Shown piece by piece: positions 7,638-14,416 of a stretch of 19,905 nt of DNA (the first letter of the stretch is position 1; the number at the start of each line of letters is the position of its first letter). Both the position numbers and the translations under genes were made by a program. The DNA lies in the NCBI GenBank assembly GCA_003695215.1, contig RFIM01000028.1, positions 1 through 19,905 of the forward strand, given 5' to 3'. The notes beneath the pieces were generated by a model. That model saw nothing but the letters and a program-made list of their open reading frames with translations. It had not been told where the DNA came from and made no database searches. Source of the stretch: Chloroflexota bacterium (GTDB lineage: Bacteria; Chloroflexota; Anaerolineae; Aggregatilineales; UBA2796).

Positions 7638-9548
7638 TCAGCCCACGGGCAGGCTGAACGAGACAGTGGTGCCAACACCGAGCTGGCTCTCGATCCACAT
7701 CTCGCCGCCATGTAGCTGCACCAAGCGTCGACTGATCGGCATGCCCAGGCCAGTGCCACTAGCAGTTTCCTGCAGGGCGTTATCGATCTGCTCGAATTCT
7801 TCGAAAACTTTCGGCAAGTCCTCAGGCTTGATGCCAACGCCTGTATCGCGCACTGAGATGATGACCTGATCGCCCTGCTGTACGGCGCGCAAGGTGATGC
7901 TGCCTTGCGCAGTGAACTTGGCGGCATTGCTGATCAGGTTGAGCAGCACCTGCCTGATGCGCCGTCCGTCAATGTTGAGTGTCGGCAAGTTATCCTCAAA
8001 CTCACGATGCAGCGCCAGGCCTTTATCTTTGGTCAAGCCGATCAGCGTGGACATCACGCCTTTGAGCAGCGGCACTAAAGGCGTCGGCTCGCGGCGTAGT
8101 TCCATCTTACCCGCCTCGATTTTGGCGAGATCAAGGATGTCGTTGATCAAGCCGAGCAGATGTTGGCCGCCTTCATGCACGTAATTCAGATAATTGCGCT
8201 GCTGCTCGGTCACGGCGCCGGCATGGCCATCCATAACTAAGCGCGTGAAGTTGATCACAGCGTTGAGCGGCGTGCGCAGTTCGTGACTCATGTTGTTGAT
8301 GAACTCGGTCTTCAGGCGGTTGGCTTGGACGGCTGCGGCGCGGGCATTCTCGGCTTGTTGGCGCGCGATCTCCAGCGCCGCGTTCGCCTTCTGCAGCTCG
8401 CTGTTGCGCTGCTCCAGCGCCTCGAATAGGCGCGCGTTGCGCAAAGCGATGCCCGCATGCGCCGCTAAGGACTGGAGCAAATCGACCTCTTCATCCGTAA
8501 AATTGCGGTAAGTGCTAGTCTGGACAGCTAAAATGCCGTACAGTTCATCGTAGTAAAGCACAGGCACGGCTAGCTCCGAGACCATGCCTGCCACGATAGC
8601 TTGCGTTGCCAGCGAGGTGCGCTGATCAGTGCGTATATCGGGCGTGCGCGCTGGCAAGCGCGCCCAAGCGACCAATCCTTTCAGATCTTCTTTCAGGCGC
8701 GAGCGGATCAGCAGCGCCGTCTCGCGATCTATGCCTGACCAAGCCACTGGGCGCAGCTCGCCGCTCTCGAAGTTCACGTCCAGCAGGATGCTCATTTGCG
8801 CGTCGAGAATCGCGCGCGCCGCTTCCACAATGCGCTGCAGCAGCTCTTGGCTCGAGAGTCGCGCTGTCAAGTCTTGGGCTAAGCGCTGGAAGCGATCAAA
8901 GCGCGCGATCGCCTGCTGACTTTCACTGAGGCGATACGCTGTTGAGAGCAAGGCGCCGATCAGCGTCGCCACGCGATCGATAGCGGCACGCGATGGCTCT
9001 GAGAGCGCCAACGGGCGCACTGCGTACAGCCCTAGCACGCCCAAAAGCTGATTCTCGTGCAGGAGCGGCAAGATGTAAGCGCTCTGAGTCTCAGGTGGAA
9101 CAGGCGCCAGGCGCTTCTCGCGCGCCACAGACTCGATGTAGTAGTGGCGGCGCCCTAAAGCTACTTCGCCATAGATCGAATAGCCGAGCTTGATCGTCTC
9201 AGGCAGGTCCGTCAACTGAACGCCGACGCAGATCGGCCTGGCAAGCCGATTTGCAGCCATCTCGTGCAGGTAGATAACCACACAGGCGACGCCTGAGCGC
9301 TCGATCAGCCACTCAGCGGCTTGATGCAAAAGCGCTTGTGCATCGGCCTGCCCTGCCAGGCGCAGCGCCAAATCAGTGACAGAGATTGGCAAATCGCCAA
9401 GCGGCGACTGATATTGTCCGGTCAGGCGTGCCAGATCGGCTGCTGAGCGTTGGCGCCTGCCCAAGAGCCTCTCTAGAAAGCCTAGCAAGCCTGTGCGTGT
9501 TCCCACATGCCCTGCCTTCTGCGCATTTAGCGCAATCTCTGCTGCCAT
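7638..9548 (-). CDS. soluble hybrid-type sensor histidine kinase with two GAF domains
   Basis: The 636-residue kinase has no membrane segment and should be cytoplasmic. Domains in order are a basic N-terminus (1-60), GAF 1 (about 65-205), GAF 2 (about 225-375), a short coiled coil (about 376-412), HisKA with H422 in NNMSHELRTPLNAVI, and HATPase_c. The ATP site has the N box around N541 (LLNLISNAAKF), G1 DTGVGI at 568-573, and G2 GTGLGMPI at 598-605. It carries no receiver of its own; two receivers are encoded downstream in the same operon, which are its likely phosphate acceptors. The GAF domains probably sense a small molecule or redox/light cofactor. No Cys of a bilin-binding type is evident and the ligand is unknown. 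The ATG has no ribosome-binding site and lies in an inverted repeat, see the regulatory entry. A GTG 14 codons in is an alternative. Confidence 0.93.
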   Translation of the reverse strand: MAAEIALNAQKAGHVGTRTGLLGFLERLLGRRQRSAADLARLTGQYQSPLGDLPISVTDLALRLAGQADAQALLHQAAEWLIERSGVACVVIYLHEMAANRLARPICVGVQLTDLPETIKLGYSIYGEVALGRRHYYIESVAREKRLAPVPPETQSAYILPLLHENQLLGVLGLYAVRPLALSEPSRAAIDRVATLIGALLSTAYRLSESQQAIARFDRFQRLAQDLTARLSSQELLQRIVEAARAILDAQMSILLDVNFESGELRPVAWSGIDRETALLIRSRLKEDLKGLVAWARLPARTPDIRTDQRTSLATQAIVAGMVSELAVPVLYYDELYGILAVQTSTYRNFTDEEVDLLQSLAAHAGIALRNARLFEALEQRNSELQKANAALEIARQQAENARAAAVQANRLKTEFINNMSHELRTPLNAVINFTRLVMDGHAGAVTEQQRNYLNYVHEGGQHLLGLINDILDLAKIEAGKMELRREPTPLVPLLKGVMSTLIGLTKDKGLALHREFEDNLPTLNIDGRRIRQVLLNLISNAAKFTAQGSITLRAVQQGDQVIISVRDTGVGIKPEDLPKVFEEFEQIDNALQETASGTGLGMPISRRLVQLHGGEMWIESQLGVGTTVSFSLPVG

Positions 9549-9565
9549 ACTGGCAAGTATGGCAG
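9542..9565 (-). promoter_or_regulatory. inverted repeat over the histidine-kinase start codon
   Basis: Perfect 9-base arms (9542-9550 and 9557-9565) flank six bases. The kinase ATG (9548-9546) lies inside the downstream arm as transcribed. As RNA it would hide the start codon; as DNA it is a good operator shape. A -10-like CATACT (9561-9556) ends seven bases before the ATG, so the message may be leaderless. Confidence 0.5.
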
Positions 9566-9641
9566 GTTTTATCAGAATTTGAGTTAACAGGCATTTAAGT
9601 TCAGTTTAACGGGCTGCACAAAGGCGCTCTAGGCAACGATG

Positions 9642-9650
9642 TGCTATAGT
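9642..9650 (+). promoter_or_regulatory. candidate extended -10 promoter of the VOC gene
   Basis: TGCTATAGT (9642-9650) is an extended -10 element with the TG motif; there is no convincing -35 box. It would start transcription about 30 bases before the VOC start codon. Confidence 0.45.
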
Positions 9651-9685
9651 CCAGGCGCAGCTGACCGAGTCGCGGAGAATTTACA

Positions 9686-10081
9686 ATGAATCGCCCTGCC
9701 CTTGCTGAGCAGATCACCTTTTTGTACGTGCCGAATCTTGAAGCAGCGGCACATTTCTATGGCGAGCTGCTTGGCTTGCCACTTGCGCTCGATCAAGGCA
9801 CTTGTCGCATCTATCGCGTCGCACAGCAGAGCTACATCGGCCTGTGCCAGCGGCCAGGCGTGGATGACTCGCCTAAGCACGGCATCATCATCACGCTGGT
9901 GAGCCATGAGGTCGATGCCTGGCACGCCTATCTGAGCGCGCAAGGCATCCACTTTGAACAGCCGCCACAACACAACGCCACTTACGGAATCTACCACTGT
10001 TTCTTGCGCGATCCTGCAGGCTATCTGGTTGAGATTCAGCGCTTCCTGGCCGCAGCGTGGGATCAAAGCGTGCAGCCTTGA
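9686..10081 (+). CDS. VOC-family (glyoxalase/bleomycin-resistance fold) protein
   Basis: A 131-residue protein with the paired beta-alpha-beta-beta-beta halves of the vicinal oxygen chelate fold. Recognisable pieces are the start ITFLYVPNLEAAAHFYGELLG (about 10-30) and the end FLRDPAGYLVEIQRF (106-120), where E116 is the usual metal ligand. The N-terminal ligand position has Q9 rather than the common His, so metal use is uncertain. Family members include glyoxalase I, dioxygenases, and drug-binding proteins; the sequence does not discriminate and no function is assigned. A GGAG site with nine-base spacing precedes the ATG. The gene is divergent from the histidine kinase and 127 bases upstream of the LysM lipoprotein gene, which seems to have its own promoter. 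Confidence 0.85.
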   Translation: MNRPALAEQITFLYVPNLEAAAHFYGELLGLPLALDQGTCRIYRVAQQSYIGLCQRPGVDDSPKHGIIITLVSHEVDAWHAYLSAQGIHFEQPPQHNATYGIYHCFLRDPAGYLVEIQRFLAAAWDQSVQP

Positions 10082-10102
10082 GCGCGCCGATCAAAATCAC
10101 AG

Positions 10103-10143
10103 CCTGCATGCAGGTTGCCTGCTTCGCCGAGCAGTGATAGACT
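10103..10143 (+). promoter_or_regulatory. candidate promoter of the LysM lipoprotein gene with an abutting palindrome
   Basis: TTGCCT (10115-10120) and TAGACT (10138-10143) are 17 bases apart, giving a leader of about 60 bases. The perfect 12-base palindrome CCTGCATGCAGG (10103-10114) directly touches the -35 box and could bind a regulator. Confidence 0.5.
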
Positions 10144-10208
10144 TATGGCGGCTGTGATGCTCGGTTTAGAGGCCGAGCCGATGTGGCGCACGTGCACAGG
10201 AGGCATTT

Positions 10209-11405
10209 ATGCGGCATTCTGCATTTCAACACCTGATATCCGCCGCTTTGTTGGTCGGCTTAGCGCTCACGCTCAGCGGCTGCTTTCAGCCGATTGGCTC
10301 CGCTTTGCAACCAACTGAAGTCAGCAATATCACCAATCCGATCTTCGTCCCAACGGAAGAGATAGCTGTGGCGGCCGAGCCGACTCAGAGTGTGGAGCCG
10401 CCGCCTGCCACCTCAGAGTTATTCCCGCCAACAGCGACCTTGCCGCAACAACCGACGTTCACACGCACGCCTAGCGACACGCCAACGCCAACTGAAATCT
10501 TCCTCTTGGCAACTTTCACGCCCTCGCCCACAGAGACGCCGACTGCAACGCCAACTTTCACACAGACGCCGACTGCAACAGCGACTTTCACTGAAACGCC
10601 TTCGGCTACGCCCACTGAAACGCCGTTGCCGACGCTCTTCATCCCGACCCTGCCGCCAAGCGCGACTGAGACGCCTTTCACCTTGCCGCTCGTCCTGACT
10701 GAGGCGCCTACGCCGACTGACCTGCCTACGGCAACGGCATCGCCGACCGCTACGCCGTTGCCGCTTGAACCTTCGCCGACGCTCTTCATCCCGACCCTGC
10801 CGCCGCCGACTGAAGTGGCGCAGGTCTTCCCAACGCCTGAGACTCAGGCGACGCTCGATGCCCAGGCGACGCAGATCATCGCTATTGTCACGGCAACGGC
10901 TGCTGCTAATGCCACAGCCACGAGTGCGGCGCTCGGCACCGTTGCAGCGCCGCCGCCTGCCGTGTTCACGCCTATCCCTGTGACGGCGATCCCGCCTCTA
11001 GGAACGCCTGTTGGCGTAGCTGGCGACGGCGCAGGCGGCATTTTGGATGACCGTTGCTTCTACACTGTGGTGCCAGGCGACCGCCTGATTCGCATTGCGC
11101 TGCGCTTCGGGACGACCGTGCGCGCCATCGCACGCGCTAACGGCATCCTGAACGTGGACTTGATCAGCGTCGGCCAGCGCTTGCTGATCCCGAACTGTGC
11201 CATTGAGTTCGCGCCGCCGCCGCCTGCCATCCCGCCTACCGAGATGCCCGTTGTGGGCGGCCTGCGCGAGTACGTCGTGCAGCGTGGCGATAACCTGTTC
11301 CGTATCTCGCTGCGCTTCGGCACTACGGTCAGCCGCCTTGCCGAGATCAACCGTATTCGGAATGTCAACCTGATCTACGCCGGGCAGCGCTTGTACATTC
11401 CATAA
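10209..11405 (+). CDS. LysM lipoprotein with a Thr/Pro stalk
   Basis: The 398-residue precursor has a lipoprotein signal with lipobox LSGC and lipidation site C25. Residues about 50-215 are a low-complexity Thr/Pro/Ala spacer (TPTATPTFTQT), typical of Chloroflexota surface proteins and possibly glycosylated. Two LysM domains follow, at about 284-328 and 354-398. Both share the core LRFGTTV and end in QRL(L/Y)IP. LysM binds N-acetylglucosamine polymers such as peptidoglycan, so this protein probably bridges membrane and wall. No catalytic domain is present. Two cysteines (C283, C330) flank the first LysM and could form a disulphide. The ATG has an excellent site (AGGAGG, spacer 5). A 30-base exact repeat inside the stalk is listed separately. 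Confidence 0.9.
   Translation: MRHSAFQHLISAALLVGLALTLSGCFQPIGSALQPTEVSNITNPIFVPTEEIAVAAEPTQSVEPPPATSELFPPTATLPQQPTFTRTPSDTPTPTEIFLLATFTPSPTETPTATPTFTQTPTATATFTETPSATPTETPLPTLFIPTLPPSATETPFTLPLVLTEAPTPTDLPTATASPTATPLPLEPSPTLFIPTLPPPTEVAQVFPTPETQATLDAQATQIIAIVTATAAANATATSAALGTVAAPPPAVFTPIPVTAIPPLGTPVGVAGDGAGGILDDRCFYTVVPGDRLIRIALRFGTTVRAIARANGILNVDLISVGQRLLIPNCAIEFAPPPPAIPPTEMPVVGGLREYVVQRGDNLFRISLRFGTTVSRLAEINRIRNVNLIYAGQRLYIP
10628..10657 (+). repeat. 30-base direct repeat, copy 1 (stalk of the LysM lipoprotein)
   Basis: This 30-base segment recurs exactly at 10775-10804 and encodes the same decapeptide in both copies (PTLFIPTLPP, residues 141-150). Identity at the DNA level in a low-complexity coding region suggests a fairly recent duplication. 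Confidence 0.85.
10775..10804 (+). repeat. 30-base direct repeat, copy 2 (stalk of the LysM lipoprotein)
   Basis: Exact copy of 10628-10657, in the same reading frame (residues 190-199), 147 bases downstream. The flanks differ from the first base on each side. Confidence 0.85.
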
Positions 11406-11437
11406 GCTTGCTCGCTCGCGCGCCCTGAAACAGCCTG

Positions 11438-11466
11438 AGCGAGGGCGGCGCAGAACCGCCCTCGCT
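11438..11466 (+). terminator. strong stem-loop between the LysM and Nudix genes
   Basis: A perfect 11-base-pair, GC-rich stem (11438-11448 with 11456-11466) closes a seven-base loop, 32 bases after the LysM stop codon. No T-run follows (GCCCTTAAATG), so it is an incomplete intrinsic terminator. Bases 11437-11443 can instead pair with 11411-11417. Confidence 0.5.
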
Positions 11467-11500
11467 GCCCTTAAATGCCTACCATAGGAGCATCTAGCCA

Positions 11501-12058
11501 ATGAGCCAAGCCGACGACCCAAACACACGCTTGAGCGAAGAGCAGCTGCATAGCCAGCTGATCTACGACGGCAAAGTCGTCCACTTGTATGTAGATACCG
11601 TCAAATTGCCTGATGGCAGCACAACGCGCCGTGAAATTGTGCGGCATAGCGGCGCTGTTGCCATTGTGCCGCTCGACTCAGAGCAGCGCATCGTCTTGGT
11701 GCGGCAGTATCGCTACGCGGCCGGGCGCACCCTGCTGGAAATTCCTGCTGGCACGCTTGAGATCGGCGAATCGCCTGATGTCTGTGCTGTGCGCGAACTG
11801 CAAGAAGAGATCGGTTATCGCCCGAACAAGCTACAGAAGATCGGCGGCGTTTTTGTGGCGCCCGGCTATACTACCGAGTACATCCATCTGTATCTGGCCA
11901 GCGACCTAGTGCCTTCGCGCCTTGATGCCGACGACGATGAGTTCCTGGAAGTAGTCCGCCTGCCCATGAACGAAGTGCTAGCCTGCATCAGGCGCGGCGA
12001 GATCGCCGATGCAAAGACCATCAGCGCCATTCTTTTGGCGCAGGAGCACCTGAAGTGA
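11501..12058 (+). CDS. Nudix hydrolase, ADP-ribose pyrophosphatase type
   Basis: A 185-residue Nudix protein. The Nudix box is complete: G84, E90, then RELQEEIGY at 98-106 (GX5EX7REUXEEXGU), which binds the divalent metals. A proline 15 residues after the box (P121 in APGYTTE) is the mark of the ADP-ribose pyrophosphatase subgroup, which splits ADP-ribose into AMP and ribose 5-phosphate and recycles NAD breakdown products. The upstream segments VVHLYVDTVKLPDG and IVLVRQYRYA fit the NudF-like family. The ATG has AGGAG at good spacing. It ends in a GTGA overlap with the next gene, a TPR lipoprotein, so the two are translationally coupled, though no functional link is known to me. Confidence 0.93.
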   Translation: MSQADDPNTRLSEEQLHSQLIYDGKVVHLYVDTVKLPDGSTTRREIVRHSGAVAIVPLDSEQRIVLVRQYRYAAGRTLLEIPAGTLEIGESPDVCAVRELQEEIGYRPNKLQKIGGVFVAPGYTTEYIHLYLASDLVPSRLDADDDEFLEVVRLPMNEVLACIRRGEIADAKTISAILLAQEHLK

Positions 12059-12960
12059 GTTTCCGCCACTTGCTAGTCTGCTTCCTGGCGCTGTGCTTAG
12101 GCAGCTGCCAGGTCAGCGCTCAGGCGCCTGCAACTGACACGCCTGAAGTGCCGACAGCTGTGCAGAGTTCGCCTACTCCGAGTGACGCTGAGGCGATCTT
12201 CACGGTTGTGCCGCAGAGCGCCAAAGACTTCTTAGCGCGTGGCATGGCGCATAGCGCTCGTGGCAGGCGCGACGAGGCGCTCGCCGATTTCACAGCGGCT
12301 ATCGAGCGCGATCCGACGCTGGCTGAAGCCTATTTCCAGCGCGGCGTCCTGAATTTCGATCAGAATACGGCGCTCGCCTTGCTGGACTTCAACACAGCGG
12401 TCTCGCTGGCGCCTGAGAATGCCGAGTACATCCATTGGCGCGGACGTGCTCACTCGTGGACGGACAATCACGCGGCCGCACTGCAGGCTTACACGCGCGC
12501 CATCGAATTGAATCCTGAAGTTGCCGACTATTACTTCTGGCGTGGCGCCGCTTACGCCTTCGAGCAGGATCAACAAGCAGCTATTGCCGATTACAACCAA
12601 GCCATCCGCTTGAATCCGAACATCGGCGATTATTATCATTGGCGTGGTATGGCCTACACGGCGCTAGGTGATTTTGATCGCGCCATTGCCGATCACACCC
12701 GCGCCATTGAGCTGGCAGGCAGAGTGGCGGAATATTACTTCGGGCGTGGGCGCGCTTACCACAGCAAAGGCTTGCTGGATGTGGCGCTGAGCGACTACAC
12801 ACGCGCTATCGAGCTGAACAGCGAGCGCGCCGATTACTATTTCTGGCGCGGCATCCTGTTCCGCGATGGCGGCAACCCTGCTGTGGCGCGCGAGGACTTG
12901 CAGCGCGCGGCTGAGCTTGGCAGCGATGCAGCGCGCGAGCAGTTGGCAAACTTGCCCTGA
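12055..12960 (+). CDS. TPR-repeat lipoprotein
   Basis: The 301-residue precursor starts at GTG, overlapping the Nudix stop by four bases, with AGGAG eight bases before it. Residues 1-18 form a lipoprotein signal ending in LGSC (lipidation at C18). After a short Thr/Pro linker, seven tetratricopeptide repeats follow with periods of 33-34 residues, starting near 56, 90, 123, 157, 191, 225 and 259. Their helix A reads Y-Y-F/H-W-R-G-x-A-Y. Middle repeats are very alike (TRAIELN recurs), suggesting internal duplication. TPRs hold protein partners, so this is probably a scaffold on the outer face of the membrane. It has no catalytic part. The stop lies one base from the stop of the convergent PIG-L gene. 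Confidence 0.88.
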   Translation: MSFRHLLVCFLALCLGSCQVSAQAPATDTPEVPTAVQSSPTPSDAEAIFTVVPQSAKDFLARGMAHSARGRRDEALADFTAAIERDPTLAEAYFQRGVLNFDQNTALALLDFNTAVSLAPENAEYIHWRGRAHSWTDNHAAALQAYTRAIELNPEVADYYFWRGAAYAFEQDQQAAIADYNQAIRLNPNIGDYYHWRGMAYTALGDFDRAIADHTRAIELAGRVAEYYFGRGRAYHSKGLLDVALSDYTRAIELNSERADYYFWRGILFRDGGNPAVAREDLQRAAELGSDAAREQLANLP

Positions 12961-12961
12961 G

Positions 12962-13807
12962 CTACAAGCCTGCGAACAGATCGTCCTCAGGCGCGCCTTC
13001 AGGCACAGGCGTGCCTGCCACTAATGCAAAATACTCCACACTGCGGAAGATGCGCCACATCTCATCGCCAAGGACGCTCAAAGGTGAGTTCGGCAGAAGT
13101 TGCGTGCGATGTTCTTCCACAGAGCGTCGCTTCAAATCGGCGTATTCTGGCACATAGACCGTGTGCGTGATCTGATCGGCCGCTAAGCCCATTTGGTCAA
13201 GGTCAATCTCGCCAAGAGGCGATGCAATCCCGTTTTGCGCCAAGAACGCGGCAAACTGCTTGAGCCGATCGCGACGCAAGGAAGCGTAGTACAGGCGCGC
13301 AGGCGCAAAGGGCTCGCCCAGCTCGGGATAGCAGCTCGGATCGCCTGCAGCGTAGAAGGCTCGTGTCGTCCAGCGCGAGATAGCTACATGATCGGGATGA
13401 CCGTAGATACCGCTCTCATCAAAAGTGATCAGCAAGGTCGGTTTGAAGGCGCGGATGACTTTCACAATGCGCCCGACTGCTTCATGTGGATCGGCGTTGA
13501 TGAAAGCGCGTGGATCGGCGTTCTCAGGGCTGCCTGCCATACCTGAGTCGCGGTAATCGAGAAAGAAAACGTCCTGGACGCCGATCACAGCTGCAGCTCG
13601 GCGCAATTCTTGTTCACGGACTGCGCCGAGTGTCTCGGGCGTGGCTAGAGACGGATCGGCGATCTCGCCGACCTCGCCGCGTGTGGCGCACAAGATGCCG
13701 ACGCGCGCGCCCTGCTGCACGCAGCGGTGCAAGAAGCCTGATACGCCTTGCTCATCATCAGGGTGCGCATAGCAAGCCAGCACAGCGCGATCAAGCATGG
13801 TCGCCAT
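12962..13807 (-). CDS. PIG-L/LmbE family deacetylase
   Basis: A 281-residue PIG-L protein. Zinc ligands are visible in YAHPDDE (H15, D18) and GHPDH (H140), the two family signatures; D17 of the first motif is the likely general base. The family removes acetyl groups from N-acetylglucosamine in GPI precursors, mycothiol or bacillithiol precursors, and other sugars. The actual substrate cannot be read here. It has no signal peptide. The start is either ATG at 13807 or the ATG three codons later; both overlap the end of the upstream phosphoribosyltransferase gene, by 17 or 8 bases, so the two are coupled. Weak AAG/GATGG sites do not decide between them. It is convergent with the TPR lipoprotein. 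Confidence 0.87.
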   Translation of the reverse strand: MATMLDRAVLACYAHPDDEQGVSGFLHRCVQQGARVGILCATRGEVGEIADPSLATPETLGAVREQELRRAAAVIGVQDVFFLDYRDSGMAGSPENADPRAFINADPHEAVGRIVKVIRAFKPTLLITFDESGIYGHPDHVAISRWTTRAFYAAGDPSCYPELGEPFAPARLYYASLRRDRLKQFAAFLAQNGIASPLGEIDLDQMGLAADQITHTVYVPEYADLKRRSVEEHRTQLLPNSPLSVLGDEMWRIFRSVEYFALVAGTPVPEGAPEDDLFAGL

Positions 13808-14363
13808 CTTGGCTGATGAAGATCGGCAAGTGGCCGAGCGCGATCACGTCAGTCCACTTAGCGCGGTCGCCTTCAGTGAAGATCGCCGCTTGCGCCACAA
13901 CGTGCCCGCCTGCTTTTTCCACAATCAGGCGAATGCCTTGCAGGGTGCTGCCCGTGCTGATCACGTCATCCACGATCGCCACATACCGCCCTTGGAGCAG
14001 CTTGCGATCTTTCTCGTCAAGATAGAGCTTTTGCGGCGCGCCTGTGGTGATCGAGAGCGTCTCTGACTCGAGGGCGTTGCCCATGTAGGGCTTATAGGCT
14101 TTGCGCAGCACTACGTAGGGCAAGTCCATGATGGCAGAGAGCTCATAGACGAGCGGGATGCTCTTGGTCTCAGCCGTCACTAAGACTTCAGGGTTGCGAT
14201 CGGCCACCTTGAGGGCAAGTTCGCGCGCCGCCTTCTTGACCAGCTCGACATCGCCGAGGATGTTCACAATGGCGATGCGCACCCCTTTGGCGACCTCAAA
14301 AAGCGGCAAATCGCGGGCAACGCCTGCCACTTCAACGTGATAAGTCTCGCGAGATTCGCTCAT
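13791..14363 (-). CDS. type I phosphoribosyltransferase, adenine/xanthine PRT-like
   Basis: A 190-residue PRTase. The PRPP-binding signature VAIVDDVISTGST is at 128-140. Upstream, VTAETKS (about 62-68) and YVVLRKAYKPYMG (83-95) occupy the positions of the GxEARG and PVRKxGK segments of adenine phosphoribosyltransferase, and the flexible-loop region SETLSITTG follows at about 100-108. The family salvages a purine base with PRPP to make a nucleotide; APT-like is favoured, but the base specificity is not certain. A strong ribosome-binding site (GGAGGG, spacer 7) supports the ATG. A TATACT -10 box lies about 40 bases upstream, after the GNAT stop codon. Its end overlaps the PIG-L start, so the two form a pair. 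Confidence 0.85.
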   Translation of the reverse strand: MSESRETYHVEVAGVARDLPLFEVAKGVRIAIVNILGDVELVKKAARELALKVADRNPEVLVTAETKSIPLVYELSAIMDLPYVVLRKAYKPYMGNALESETLSITTGAPQKLYLDEKDRKLLQGRYVAIVDDVISTGSTLQGIRLIVEKAGGHVVAQAAIFTEGDRAKWTDVIALGHLPIFISQDGDHA

Positions 14364-14402
14364 CAGCGATCCCTCCGTACTGATTAGCCATGACGCCTGA
14401 TG

Positions 14403-14408
14403 AGTATA
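14403..14408 (-). promoter_or_regulatory. candidate -10 box of the phosphoribosyltransferase gene
   Basis: TATACT on the minus strand, about 40 bases before the ATG, lies just after the GNAT gene. No good -35 box is seen at the right distance, so the call depends on the -10 alone. Confidence 0.3.
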
Positions 14409-14416
14409 GCGCTGAG

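Noticed and set aside
10385..10789. Minus-strand Val/Gly-rich frame opposite the LysM stalk
   Set aside because: It is the reverse complement of Thr/Pro repeats, which always yields Gly/Val-rich frames.
10430..10850. Regularly spaced ACGCC/ACTG motifs suggesting a CRISPR or tandem repeat array
   Set aside because: They encode Thr-Pro units in frame with irregular spacing; no conserved repeat-spacer pattern exists.
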